64,000 nucleotides of DNA. Origin: Mytilus californianus. Lineage: Eukaryota > Mollusca > Bivalvia > Mytilida > Mytilidae. Under the pieces are notes generated by a model. That model worked only from the letters and a program-made list of their open reading frames with translations. It had not been told where the DNA came from and made no database searches. This document shows, in pieces, positions 36,101-45,749 of this stretch. Both the position numbers and the translations under genes were made by a program. The stretch spans positions 74,032,822 through 74,096,821 of the forward strand of contig NW_026262593.1 of assembly GCF_021869535.1 (NCBI RefSeq), in the 5' to 3' direction. Position 1 is the first letter of the stretch, and every line of letters begins with the position of its first letter.

Positions 36101-39100
36101 CCATGACATTCAGTCAAGATGTAAGTAATACATTTGATAAAATAATAGAATTGTATTTGATTTTCATACCAATAAAAACTGACCGCCACGAAATAGCCCA
36201 AAAGTGGTGCTTAAAAGTGGCGTAAAAACACCAACAATCAATCAATCAATCATACCAATAAATACATGAATCAACAAGGCACTTTTCAAATACAATACAA
36301 TATATATGTTGGCAAGTCATTTGAATATATATGTATATATACATAGAAGATGAAGATTCCAATTCATTTGAGGTGAATACATCACAGTTCAAGGTCATAG
36401 TTACTTGTGCCAAAAAAATGTTTCCAGATTATTATTCAGATAGATTATATAACATATAGAAGATTGCGTATATTGTCAAATAAAATAAAAAAGCAATATG
36501 TAAGGTCAATCAAGGTCAAATTTCTAAAAAAAAAAATGATAGTAGTTTGTACAATAAAATGGTTTAAGGATATTTATTAAGACATTTCATATGGGACTGT
36601 AACCTTACATGGTATTTGTGTGAACAGGTTGTAAGAGGAAACTCCTTATTGATTATGTGGTCAAGTCAATTAAACATATTTACTATAAGCAGATTGTACA
36701 TGTTAGCTTACTCATAAAAGTTATCTTAATGTTGTTTGTAACTTTTTTCTTTATATAGTTATCTCAAACTTCTAGCTGGAGTACAGATGAAAAGAAAGGG
36801 GAAATTCTTTTAGATGATGTCAACACTGCCCTGTCGTTATTGTCAAATGGTAAGATAAGTCCATTGAAATATCAAGTCAGAACAGATATAGCCTCACTAC
36901 ATCCTTCATCAAAACGTATGCTTAAACGTAAAGCTACAACTGCCATTGAAGCATTGATGGATTGTTTGGCTCCAGGTCAAGCTAGTGAGCTAACAGAGTT
37001 GATAAAGATGGAGAAACAGGTTTCACCAGTCCCTGATTTAACGACCACAATTGTAAAACTGTATAATAACACCAATGATTTCAACATGAAGAAACAGATG
37101 CTGTCAATATTGGCAAAAGATTATACTAAGAAACAGCTACAGGAAATGATTCCAGGCTTGACAGTTTATAGTATAGACAGGCACGACTACATGCTTCAGT
37201 GCATGGAGAAGGTATTATATAAACCTATAGCTTATAAGTATATAAGACAAATTTCTTAGATCAAAAAAGAGATGGGGAGTTTAATTATGGCCAAATAATT
37301 TAATTTTGGATGTAACACGTCTTCTGATTGGCTGAAAGTGTTTTGTGTATCAGCTCATAGACATAATTTTGTCATGTGACCGCGACGTCATCAACATTTT
37401 TATCATGATTTACTCCTTTTTAGAATTAAATTATAAGAAATGACTTTAATATTTTTTCTGTCTTTTCGAAATAACATAAAAAATGTGGTGCACACTTTTA
37501 AATAACCCACTATGCGGGTTATTCAATGTGCACCACATTTTTTATGTTATTTCGTCATAGACAGAAAAAATATTACAGTCATTCCTTAAATGGTCTAAGT
37601 AATAAAACTACTGTATCACTATGCTGTTAACACTGAGGTTGTCAGTTAAAATCATGCACTTGGCAAAAGAAAGAATCCATGGTAATATATAGTAACTAGT
37701 AACCAGAAGAACTTCTTTTTATATTGATTTTATTAGTTATAAAGAGACTGAAGTTATGCTAGCTTCTTTAATTTTGTTTAAATATGTGCATACTATTTCT
37801 TTTTCAGGTTCACAAGTTCCAAAACAAATCAAGCAACACCGTCAAAGACTTTCACAGTGGAAGGTTGCTCATGCCTTGGATTTCTTCTTCAATCCTCTAT
37901 TTCATCAGGTATAACATTTTCTCATGCAATCTTTATGTTACAGATTTTTTCCTGTCTAAGATTGATGGTCTTTAATGCCAAACTTATAAAAATAAAAGGG
38001 GAATGTGTCCATGGGACACAATGGATACATTCATATCATATAAAGTTATAAAGGGACATAACTGAAGAGCAGTGAAAGTGAAACTACCCAAATTTGTACT
38101 GGATCTGAGTTTTGTGGCAATAAGTATTGTGTATAACATTTGGTTGAGGCAAACTGAAGCCAGAGAACAGAAACTAACAATTCAGCAGTTTTTCCATTTG
38201 TAAAGGGGCCTAACTCTAGATCGGTTAAAGTAATGTATATTAACACCAAGATGTTGTTAAATGAAATTAGATACCCTGCATTTCTCATGCTTTTCAATAA
38301 CATATGATCAAATTGCTGAAAGACTCCCTCTGAAATTATTGAAATTACACCCAGTAACGATTGTATTATCTTGGTGTCATTTAGATACCAAGGAGGGTGG
38401 TTGAAATTTGGCATAAAATATCATAATGAATACTAGTATATTTTTAATTGTATTGATTATTAGGTCAGCTCATATGGAACCAAAGAAATGAAACTGAATA
38501 GTGGAGAAAAGATTTTAATACCAGAAGTGGTTCGAACTGTTTGCCATGCCAACTTGGTCCATATGTATGAAGCCTTCTGCACAGAATCAGATGTTGATCC
38601 ACTATCCAGATCATCTCTTTTTGAAATTTTGAGGGTTTGTCCAGCTTCCAAAAGAACGAGTTTGAGAGGCCTGGACAATATTGCCACTGATGGATCCACA
38701 GCATTTGACACTTTAGATGAAGTCAAAAAGCAGCTTAAACTTTATTTAACTTAGTAAGTTCTTATTTGTATAGATGGAAAATAAAAGCTCAGGAATAGTC
38801 AAGGTTAATTGTTATTCTTATAAAAATGTCACTATTTTTGTAATTTGCCAAAGAGACAGCCAGTGATCAATTCACAGTTCTCAAAATTGAAAATATGTAT
38901 ACAATTGATCTATAAATGATTAGCAACCAACCATTGCATATAGCTAGATGTACATGTGATTGATTGCCAATTTGATTTAATCTGTCAATTCATGGGCCTG
39001 ATTTAAGTGTTGCAAAATGAATTTCCTGGAAACTAAGGCTATGAAAGATGTATTATTATGATGCTCACTGCATTCATATCATGATTTTTTCAAGTTTTGT

Positions 39101-42100
39101 TCTCAGTATATGCATGGTTATGGCCACTGTACTCTAGAAGAAAACATTTGGGAAGACATTGTTATACCCCCGCTTTAAAAAAGTGGGGGTATACTGTTTT
39201 ACCTCTGTCTGTCCGTCAGTCCGTCCTTCCATCCCATGAATATTTCCGTCGCATATATCTTAGGAACTACAATACAAGGATTTCTGAAATTTGGTTTCAG
39301 GGTTTATATATGTCAGCTATACCGTGTGATGCATTTTCAGATTCATCACTCAACAACTTCCTGTTTACAGAACACTTGTATCATTTTACACATGATAGAC
39401 AAATTGAAAGTTTTCGTCACATTTTTTTCAGGAACTACAATACAAGGATTTCTGAAATTTGGTTTCAGGGTTTATATAAGTCAGCTATACCGTGTGATGC
39501 ATTTTTAAATTCATCACTCAACAACTTCCGGTTTACCGAACACTTACATATTTTTACACTTTAAAAATTATCCACTTGAGGCAGGGGTATCATCAGTGAG
39601 CAGTAGCTCGCAGTTTCACTTGTTTAATTTTGCACATGTTGTAGATTACATTAAAATTCCTAGAAGCTTTACCTTAGTAAACATTGTAAATGTAATGCAA
39701 CTAATTTTTTTGTTTGAATTTTAGCCCTGAAGTACAAGATGATTTAGAGAAGACTGAGCAAGATCTCCATTTATTTAAACTATATATAAAAACTGACTTC
39801 AAACTGCATACATCACTTGCTGACCAATGCCCTGACCACTGCATGATGTTTGCATTGTCTGATCCTAAAGATCAGACACTTCAAAAGAAATGTACCCACA
39901 GCCATTACATGGTTTGTGATAGATGTGAACTCTTCTCCAGATCTATAATCAACCTCAAAAGAGTTACATCTGAAGAGAAAGGCAAGTATTATCTTACTGT
40001 ATTGCAGGTTTGCTTAAATGTTTTTTGAACAATATAATAATAAGGAGAAGTGGTATGATTGCCAATAAGATAACTATCCACCAAAGTTCAAATGAAGTGG
40101 ATGTAAGCAATATGGGCAATTATTAGGTCTTTAACAATGAGAAAAACCCGTATCATATAGTTGGCTATAAAAGGCCTCAACATAAAACATTTGAAACAAT
40201 TCAATTAATAAAAAAAAACTTAACCTTAAAGTTTTTTTTGTAGTTTATAAACATTAAACATATTTTGTGGAATCTTTTTAAGGTTATTGGTCATTACATA
40301 TAAACGTCTTAATTAGAAAAATAATCTCTAACTTTATTTGATTAAATATTAGAAACTATACCTAAATCTCAAAATATATATCAGTGAAAAAATGTCTTTG
40401 ACAATAAGCAACACATATCATGGTATTTCATTAATGTTCATTGAATTCTTCAACTTCAATACAAATAATCATCAATATTTAATTTATTTCTTTTATCATA
40501 TGCAGATATTCCAGTGGAACTTAAGTCTGAGCTCCTTCATGATATTGAAGTAGGAGAATGCAATATCTTGTCTTGGAAGCAGCACTTGGTTCGTTGTGCC
40601 AATCAAGATAGATGTAGACAAGCTCTGCTAGGCAGTTTGAAGAAAGAAGAAGTTTTTATTATAATGGACTGGGCGATGAAATTCCTGCCATTGTCATTTA
40701 GGGAAAAGCAGTCTGACTGGTATGCACAAAAGGGCATAAATTGGCATGTGTGTGTGTGCATTTTCAAAGACGATGAATCAAATTTAAAGGTACTAAGATT
40801 ACTTTTTATAACTGATGTTATCAGTTACTTTATTATAAGGTACAATTGAAAAAATCAAAAAGTCTTGAAATCACCTGAATTAAATCCCTTTTACACCTAC
40901 CAGTATATACATTACACCTTGTGAATGTGAATTCTACAAGCTGGTATATCAAGTATTTGATTTCAAGACATAGCAACTACGTTTCTTGTTGCAAGGTAAC
41001 TTTTGAAACTGGAAAGCTGTACATTTCAGGAATTGTTCATCTGTTCAAGACTATACAAGTTCGCCTAGGAATATACAATTTGATGTCTATGTAGCTTATT
41101 GTATGACCCTGTCAGTCAGGCACCTTAATGCTGACCATGACCTTTATTCATGATTCATTTTTTATGCAGATTCATAAAAAACTTTATAGGGCTTAGTTTT
41201 TCATTATTATCAATAGTATTATTATATCAGCAATATTTGAGATATAAATTGACTAGATATGATAAGTCAACAGTATTTTTGTAATGTGGACATGTCAGCC
41301 TAACATGTGTCAACTAAACTTGATTTTATCATCATGGTCTAGGTAGAGTCATAGGTAAATTTCTCATTATCAATAGTTAGAAATTCTTTTTTACCGTTTA
41401 CATCCTCATCAAATTTTATACTTTGGTAAATATTATAGGCTTAAGGCTTTTGTACATGAATATTTTGGCAAGACATTTTTGTGTGTCCAAACTTGTTGAA
41501 ATTGTATTACTTTTTAAAGAAAGATGGAGTAAAATTGTATCATTTTCTTTTCCTTTTACAGCATAGGACCTATACCCATATATTTGACCAGGTGAAACAA
41601 GATTGGTTTGCAGTTGTGTCTGTTTTGGAACACACATTGAACACTTTGAAGAAACAACTCCCTTGTATTACATCAGCTTACCTCAGAAGTGATAATGCAG
41701 GTTGTTATCATTGTGGAAACACCTGGTTATCCCTTGATGGAATTTCAGAAAGAACTGGTATGATATGCATAGCTTCTATTGAATGACAATATATTTTTGT
41801 ATTTCTGTAGAATTTCAAGAAAATGTAGATCATTCTTCAAACAATTGTTCTTACTAATTACATATGTTGTGAAGCATAAATTTGTAAAGCAATGTACAGA
41901 AAATTACTGCTTATATCGAAATACAGAAAACATAATTATAGAACATGCATGACTTTTCAATTTAAATTTGATTTAGAAAAAGAAAACCAATATTTTCAAA
42001 TTTTTATTGAACTCTCCAGAATATTTAGAAAAAAAAATGAAATATTTGAATAATGAAAAATATTACTTCATATAATAAAGGTCTGTGTTATCACTGTATA

Positions 42101-44618
42101 ATTCTTATATGATATGCATATAAGAAAATAGTTTAATATGATTGGTGGAGAGGGCTTCCTGAAGTGGATCATGGCGTTGTTTATTTTTCGATAGATGATG
42201 CTGACAGAACTACTTTTTGTAACCAATGTAAACAAGATTGCAGCAATAATAGCACAAACCAGCTTGACTTGAAATATATGCTTTTACATTTCTCGTTCAT
42301 CATCAAATTAAATTACATGTATAAACAAAAAACATTTATTTGAAAGATATTCTTTTAGTGTATTCTCTAAAATAGCAAATTTCATGGAGTATATTTTTTG
42401 GCGTTAACCAAAAAAATATGCATGAACAAGGTCCATTCAATGCCACAAATTTACAATTTACCTGTGATAGAGGTTACGATTGGAGAATCAAATTACTTAT
42501 CTCCTTATATAAAGCATTATAAGGATTAAACACATTTCTAAATGGAATTTATTGGTGTATTAACTGGACTAAGTCACTCACAAACATATCAAAAAAGACT
42601 TTTAAGTCCTTTGGACTTATATTTGTTTGGGAGTGACTTGGTCGAGTTTATACACCAATGAATTCCTTTAAAAAATCAATGAATCCTATAATAATTTTTG
42701 TCAGAACAGTTATTTTAAAAGAGGACATATTTGTTTCAGGAATCACAATAAAGAGATATGACTTTAGTGAGGCGCAGGATGGTAAATCCTATTGTGATGC
42801 AAAGATTGCCCATCTAAGATGTAAGATTCGTCAATATGTTTCTTCTGGGAATAATGTCAAAACAGCAGGTGAAATGAAGAACGCCATAGATTCATTGGGT
42901 GGTGTAATGGGCTGTCAAGCTGCACACGTCCAGATAAATTCCCAGGTAGCTGGAGAAGCCAGTAAGATCAAGAATACATGGAAAGGAATATCAAAGATTT
43001 CAAATATAGAGTTAAGGTAAATAAATGCATTTTATTCTGTTCATTTCTCTTTTTACTGGCTTCACCAAAATTTATAAATTATATAATGCAAATTTTAAAT
43101 TAGCTTCTTTAAATAAAATATTTCTTTCAAATGTAAAATGTTTACATGATTCACAAAATAATTTCAGCAATAAATCTAAAAATTTGAATGCTTCATGCTT
43201 GGGTACGGTTTGTAATAATTTGATTTAGAAATTTATTTCATGGACAGAATTTCATAGTGAAATATTGTCCTGAAGGAGGGGACAAAATTTCAAATTGGTT
43301 TCAAGATATAACTGAGATATCAATTACAAATGTATATTTATTTCAGTATTAGATTAACGTTGACAAAAGGTGACCTCTTCAAAATATTTGTCCAAGTCCA
43401 ATGAAAATTATCATTACAAAAGAATTGCATTAGAATATTCCATTAGCATACATGAAAAACTTATTGATATTATATTCAATCATTTTAAGGGGGAAAGTCC
43501 ACCTCAACGGGGACATAACAAGAATGAACAAAACAGTATAATGTCATGTTTGCCACAGATGAATGGACATGGAACTGCTGTTTTGCAAAAATGTTCAAAA
43601 TCAGCTAAATAATTCTGAAATATGATAAATTCTGGCCAGTGCAAATTCATCGACTACTTGGCATATTATGTTAACTAAAAAAAATTTTCTTCCGACATGA
43701 AATACAGATATATTTATTGTTTTCAAGTGAAGTTCATTGTTATTTATTGGAATAATAATCTACTTTATTTGAAATTAAAGTAGTATGATTTGTAAAGGTC
43801 AGTTATTTTTAATTTTCAGAGAAAACCAGATCATTGCGTTTAAAGCCTTTGAAGTTGGTTGTGGGAATGTGTTGTCAGAAGAACAAATAAAGAAGATCTG
43901 TCCTTCCCCACTGTCTTCAACAGAAATTGTTGTCCTTGCTGACTTTGTTGTTCCAAAAAAGGAAGCAGGAAGCATTTCTTACAAAGCCCAGGATTTGGTT
44001 CCTGATAATGTTGATGTGGAATTGCCTGTGGAAAGCAACAACAATGAGACCATGCAACCATCATCTAATGTATTCTCATGTATAGAACCTTGTTGCTCAA
44101 GAGTGTTCCAGACTTACTCTGGTCTCGAGTCCCACATCCTTCTCGGAAACCACCAGATCAAGTTAAATCAAAGTTCCACTTATGACAACATCAAAATTAA
44201 GTGGAAGGAGTCTTGCTTAAATATTGCCGAACATGCCACAGTTTCGAGAGATTCTAAATTGAATTCAGGTACACCTTCATCAGATATGGGTTGGGCAATA
44301 AAAAAGGAAAGGAAAAATCAGAGGTTTACAGAAAATGTCAAAACATACCTTAGGGCTATATTCAACGCAGGTGAACAAAGTGGCAGAAAATCAAATGCAG
44401 ATGATGTATCTAGGAACACGCGTGTTTGTAGAGATGAAAATGGACACAAAATGTTTCAACCAGAGGAATGCATTCAACCTAGTCAGATTGCTTCTTTTTT
44501 TTCTCGCCTCTGTGTTATGACCCGAAATACAAAACCACAAACAATTGAGGATGAAGACTTGGAGCCGGCCCTTAATTTAATTGACGCTCTGGAGGCTATG
44601 GATGTTTTAAACTCATAA
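29771..44618 (+). CDS. 13-exon gene for a Cys/His-rich, transposase-like C2H2 protein
   Basis: Exons (each listed separately) total about 3.35 kb, roughly 1,110 codons. Nearly all junctions agree in phase. Domains in order: an N-terminal zinc-binding module (VCPHHR, TCSHPSH, CRSC); an acidic Ser-rich linker that includes the duplicated exon; a helical region; a second Cys/His cluster (CPDHC, CTHSH, CDRC); a central block with IIMDWAMKF, LRSDNAGCYH and KRYDFSEAQ; and a C-terminal C2H2 finger. From memory this architecture matches a large group of uncharacterised invertebrate proteins (cnidarians, molluscs, lancelets). The central block suggests an RNase H-fold transposase ancestry, which is inference. 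Two defects (a frame break in exon 1 and a one-base phase conflict between exons 6 and 7) leave open whether it is functional, damaged, or affected by sequence errors. Introns are filled with mobile elements. Confidence 0.72.
30720..30960 (+). mobile_element. Interspersed repeat R1, diverged copy in intron 1
   Basis: Shares GAGACAACTATC, CAGCCTTCAACAATGAGAA and TATAGTTAGCTAT segments with R1. A 40-bp R1 start also occurs at 31610-31650. Confidence 0.5.
31041..31150. repeat. Three-copy 39-bp minisatellite in intron 1
   Basis: AAAGCACA-TGTTGGTA-TC starts at 31041, 31080 and 31119. Confidence 0.75.
31271..31327 (+). CDS. Main gene exon 2
   Basis: 19 codons between TTCCAG and GTAATT. Spliced to exon 1 it gives VGTG-LCRSCSKKVAPSTIEDTE, completing the N-terminal zinc module with a CRSC pair. 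Phases 1 and 1. Confidence 0.7.
32154..32215 (+). CDS. Main gene exon 3
   Basis: Between TGCATTCAG and GTAAGT. Encodes LDTTEKEKTETSSCLSIMNI, an acidic Ser/Thr-rich linker. Starts in phase 1 and ends in phase 0, consistent with both neighbours. Confidence 0.65.
32465..32660 (+). mobile_element. Interspersed repeat R1, partial copy in intron 3
   Basis: Diverged R1 interior: AGTAAGCTATAAAAGGCC, CAATTCAAAAGCAAAC, then a GGGTTACACATGTT-like segment. Confidence 0.5.
32838..32912 (+). CDS. Main gene exon 4 (75 bp, duplicated exon, first copy)
   Basis: Between CTTACAG and GTAAGT. 25 codons, phase 0 on both sides: DDDSSAKIDAQPSTAENDS and on to LSQD. Nearly identical to exon 5, so including one or both copies keeps the frame. 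Confidence 0.7.
33032..34328 (+). mobile_element. Core-repeat (pearl-like) element P1
   Basis: The left side carries TACGACCGCAGAGG (33061) and the right end TGCGGTCGTATA (34313-34324), an inverted pair. Between them are about six tandem units of 150-165 bp, each with a GCCCCTTTTTGGCCCC-like segment, AATTACCCCCAAA, TTTGTG-TATGG-ACCTTG and ACACAAGTTATTGT. A GGACGACGACGACGCC stretch precedes the right end. The architecture resembles the pearl elements described from bivalves. The plus-strand frames in it are repeat artefacts. Confidence 0.65.
34546..35628 (+). mobile_element. Core-repeat (pearl-like) element P2
   Basis: Starts AACAAGAGTGCACACGCTG and ends with a hairpin (TCTGCGACAAAAGTCGCAGG) and ACAAAAA. 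The core has about six units of 145-155 bp, each with TGAACCATGAAAATGAGGTC, a CCATACACCAAATATAGT segment and AGAAAAACAGACCAAAAC. A 3' hairpin near the end is a Helitron-like trait. Confidence 0.65.
35943..36000 (+). mobile_element. 5'-truncated S1 tail in the exon 5 acceptor intron
   Basis: TTGAATATGCATGAGGTATT, CCACTAGATATTTAGCAAG and CAATTGATCAATG match the last 60 bp of S1. It interrupts a stretch otherwise shared with the region upstream of exon 4. Confidence 0.5.
36046..36120 (+). CDS. Main gene exon 5 (duplicated exon, second copy)
   Basis: Between TCTTACAG and GTAAGT, 75 bp, phase 0 on both sides: DDDSSAKTDAQPSTAETDS and on to FSQD. It differs from exon 4 by only a few substitutions, and part of the flanking intron is duplicated too. 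Confidence 0.7.
36177..36250 (+). mobile_element. 5'-truncated SINE/LINE tail with 12-bp target-site duplication
   Basis: A 74-bp tail ending ACACCAACAATCAATC and further CAAT units. The perfect 12-bp repeat CATACCAATAAA lies on both sides (36165-36176 and 36251-36262), the signature of target-primed reverse transcription. It lies 57 bp past the exon 5 donor. Confidence 0.75.
36759..37211 (+). CDS. Main gene exon 6
   Basis: Between CTTTATATAG and GTATTA, 151 codons. Starts LSQTSSWSTDEKKGEILLDD and is mostly helical and Lys-rich (SSKRMLKRKATTAIEALMD, TELIKMEKQVSPVPDL, KKQLQEMIPGLTVYSI). It ends in phase 0 after CMEK. The frame continuing into the intron is not coding. Confidence 0.7.
37434..37588. 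mobile_element. Long perfect-type hairpin (foldback element) in intron 6
   Basis: Arms of about 70 bp with few mismatches: TAATATTTTTTCTGTC, ATAACATAAAAAATGTGG and TGCAC on the left, with their reverse complements on the right. They surround a centre of AATAACCC, seven bases and GGGTTATT. No coding capacity. Confidence 0.85.
37808..37908 (+). CDS. Main gene exon 7 (phase conflict with exon 6)
   Basis: Between TTTTTCAG and GTATAA. The frame that joins smoothly to exon 8 reads SQVPKQIKQHRQRLSQWKVA and ends FFNPLFHQ. It needs one base from exon 6, which ends in phase 0. Using the AG at 37832-37833 as acceptor would restore the frame and drop nine codons, but that site has no pyrimidine tract. 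Confidence 0.55.
37980..38175 (+). repeat. Repeat fragment shared with 47.9 kb, intron 7
   Basis: GTCCATGGGACACAATGGAT, GTTATAAAGGGACATAACT and ATCTGAGTTTTGTGGCAATA have close counterparts at 47905-48075 in the same order. Probably an arm of a core-repeat element. Confidence 0.55.
38464..38753 (+). CDS. Main gene exon 8
   Basis: Between TTATTAG and GTAAGT. Encodes VSSYGTKEMKLNSGEKILIP, EVVRTVCHANLVHMYEAFC, SDVDPLSRSSLFEILRVCPA and LRGLDNIATDG, ending in phase 2 within LYLTY. In the family as I recall it, this part links the N-terminal region to the core. Confidence 0.7.
39158..39625 (+). mobile_element. Core-repeat (pearl-like) element P3 in intron 8
   Basis: The left end is a hairpin (TATACCCCCGC and GTGGGGGTATA). 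The core has two units of about 169 bp starting GGAACTACAATACAAGG (39265 and 39433). The right end is CAGGGGTATCATCAGTGAGC. The 155-codon frame running through it is repeat-derived and not a gene. Confidence 0.6.
39725..39981 (+). CDS. Main gene exon 9 (Cys/His cluster; GC donor)
   Basis: Follows TTGAATTTTAG. Encodes PEVQDDLEKTEQDLHLFKLY, then CPDHCMMFALSD, CTHSHYMVCDRCELF and LKRVTSEEK. The spaced Cys and His pairs suggest zinc binding. The frame joins exon 10 only if the donor is AAAG|GCAAGT, a GC-AG intron with an otherwise ideal donor. Confidence 0.7.
40045..40215 (+). mobile_element. Interspersed repeat R1, partial copy in intron 9
   Basis: GTGGTATGATTGCCAATAAG, TCTTTAACAATGAGAAAAAC and TTGGCTATAAAAGGCC match R1 from its start. 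Confidence 0.65.
40506..40789 (+). CDS. Main gene exon 10 (core block 1)
   Basis: Between ATATGCAG and GTACTA. Encodes DIPVELKSELLHDIEVGECN, ILSWKQHLVRCANQD, EEVFIIMDWAMKFLPLSFRE and WYAQKGINWHVCVCIFKDD. The Asp in IIMDWAMKF sits at the end of a predicted strand, where an RNase H-fold catalytic Asp would be. Confidence 0.72.
41562..41757 (+). CDS. Main gene exon 11 (core block 2)
   Basis: Between CCTTTTACAG and GTATGA. Encodes HRTYTHIFDQVKQDWFAVVS, VLEHTLNTLKKQLPCITSAY and LRSDNAGCYHCGNTWLSLDG. RSDNAGCYH is the most recognisable motif and offers a second acidic residue. Confidence 0.72.
42540..42670. mobile_element. Foldback element in intron 11
   Basis: Arms of about 50 bp: TTATTGGTGTATTAACTGG, AAGTCACTCACAAAC on the left and the reverse complement (GTTTGGGAGTGACTTGG, GTTTATACACCAATG) on the right, around a ~30-bp loop. 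It ends 70 bp before exon 12. Confidence 0.75.
42740..43016 (+). CDS. Main gene exon 12 (core block 3)
   Basis: Between TTGTTTCAG and GTAAAT. Encodes GITIKRYDFSEAQDGKSYCD, AKIAHLRCKIRQYVSSGNNV and KTAGEMKNAIDSLGGVMGCQ. Phases agree with exons 11 and 13. The Glu in AGEMKNA is a candidate third acidic residue of a DDE-type site, which is speculative. Confidence 0.72.
43820..44618 (+). CDS. Main gene exon 13 (C2H2 finger, stop)
   Basis: Follows TTTAATTTTCAG and runs to TAA at 44616. Starts ENQIIAFKAFEVGCGNVLSE. A single finger (CIEPCC, twelve residues, H, five residues, H) is near codons 92-114 of this exon. The tail has MGWAIKKERKNQRFTENVK, an FQPEECIQPSQIASFFSRL segment and ends EAMDVLNS. The largest undisturbed part of the gene. 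Confidence 0.75.
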
Positions 44619-44619
44619 T

Positions 44620-45590
44620 TTGCATAAAAATGTACATTTAATACAAATGATATTGCATTAGAATTATGTACTCAACAACAAAAGAAAAGCACCAACTTTA
44701 TTGATTTCTTTGTAGTAAAAATGCAGCTTATTAATTCTGAAAAAGTGATTGAAATGAGTAAATTTTGACACCATATTTCTAAATCTAGTTCTGCTAAAAA
44801 GAATTTTTTCTCTTAAGATATCACCTTTTCAAACAAAAAACTAAACTTTTTTACTTAATTTTCCTCGAACTCATAAATTACTTTTTAAACTTTTTTTCTA
44901 AAAGTTGCTACCATTTAAAATTGAGTTGTGCTTACATTTTTTTCCTTATTAAAAAGAAAAACACAAGTTGTCTAGCTGCAGCACATACCCTAAGTCACCG
45001 TTGCTGCAGCTATTCACTACTTTTTTGCTCTTTTTTAGTACAATTTATTGTTCATAGAATCAAATTGTTATCCTTTTTGACAAGGGTGATCCATTGAATT
45101 AGAATAAGTCAATTGAGTTATACCATAACACAATGAATATATGTATGTTTTACATAATATGCTTTAAATGTAGAAATCTTCCCATTATGTGCTTCAACTT
45201 GTGTTTATTTTTTAAATCAAAATATGTCTCACATGTTCAATAACTATACTTTCAGCTTCTATATACCCCTCTAATTTTTGAAATCTTGTTTCTAATTGCT
45301 CAACATTGTTCCTTATTCATACGGCCATATATCTCCTGAGGCTAATTTGATTGACATGAAACTTGAAATTGTCACTCAGAACTTGAAAAATAAAAAATCA
45401 ATTTACATGCTGTTAAAATTCAGGAAAACTGATATTTTGGTAATTTTTACTATACCCACGGGAGTTAACTCCCATAATGATCTGATAAACAAATTGTGAA
45501 CATGAGCTGTTTCTTGATCATCTGAGTGCCTACCAAAAATCTTATAATTCAGTTAACAAAATGCTGGCTATTTTAACGATTTTGACATTC
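44620..45590. other. 3' flank, no gene seen
   Basis: AT-rich and probably includes the 3' untranslated region. 45300-45480 belongs to a degenerate tandem repeat (ATAACTC-type units) that reappears at 45780-46160. Confidence 0.4.
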
Positions 45591-45591
45591 A

Positions 45592-45745
45592 ATAATGTAA
45601 AATGCCTGTACCAAGTCAGGAATATGACAGTTGTTATCCATTCGTTTGATGTGTTGGAGCTTTTGATTTTGCCATTTGATTAGGGACTTTCCATTTTGAA
45701 TTTTCGTCGGAGTTCAGTATTTTTATGATTTTACTTTTTAGTTGA
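45592..45745 (+). mobile_element. Retroelement 3' tail fragment
   Basis: AAAATGCCTGTACCAAGTCAGG through TATCCATTCGTTTGATG to GATTTTACTTTTTA, the last 150 bp of the tail seen at 7.4-8.1 and 27.8-28.6 kb. Confidence 0.7.
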
Positions 45746-45749
45746 AGCA

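Noticed and set aside
39097-39564. 155-codon plus-strand open frame
   Set aside because: Its translation repeats itself with the two ~169-bp core units of element P3, and it starts upstream of the element's hairpin. It is repeat-derived.
43370-43612. 80-codon frame in intron 12 of the main gene
   Set aside because: No splice borders. The phases of exons 12 and 13 already agree without it.
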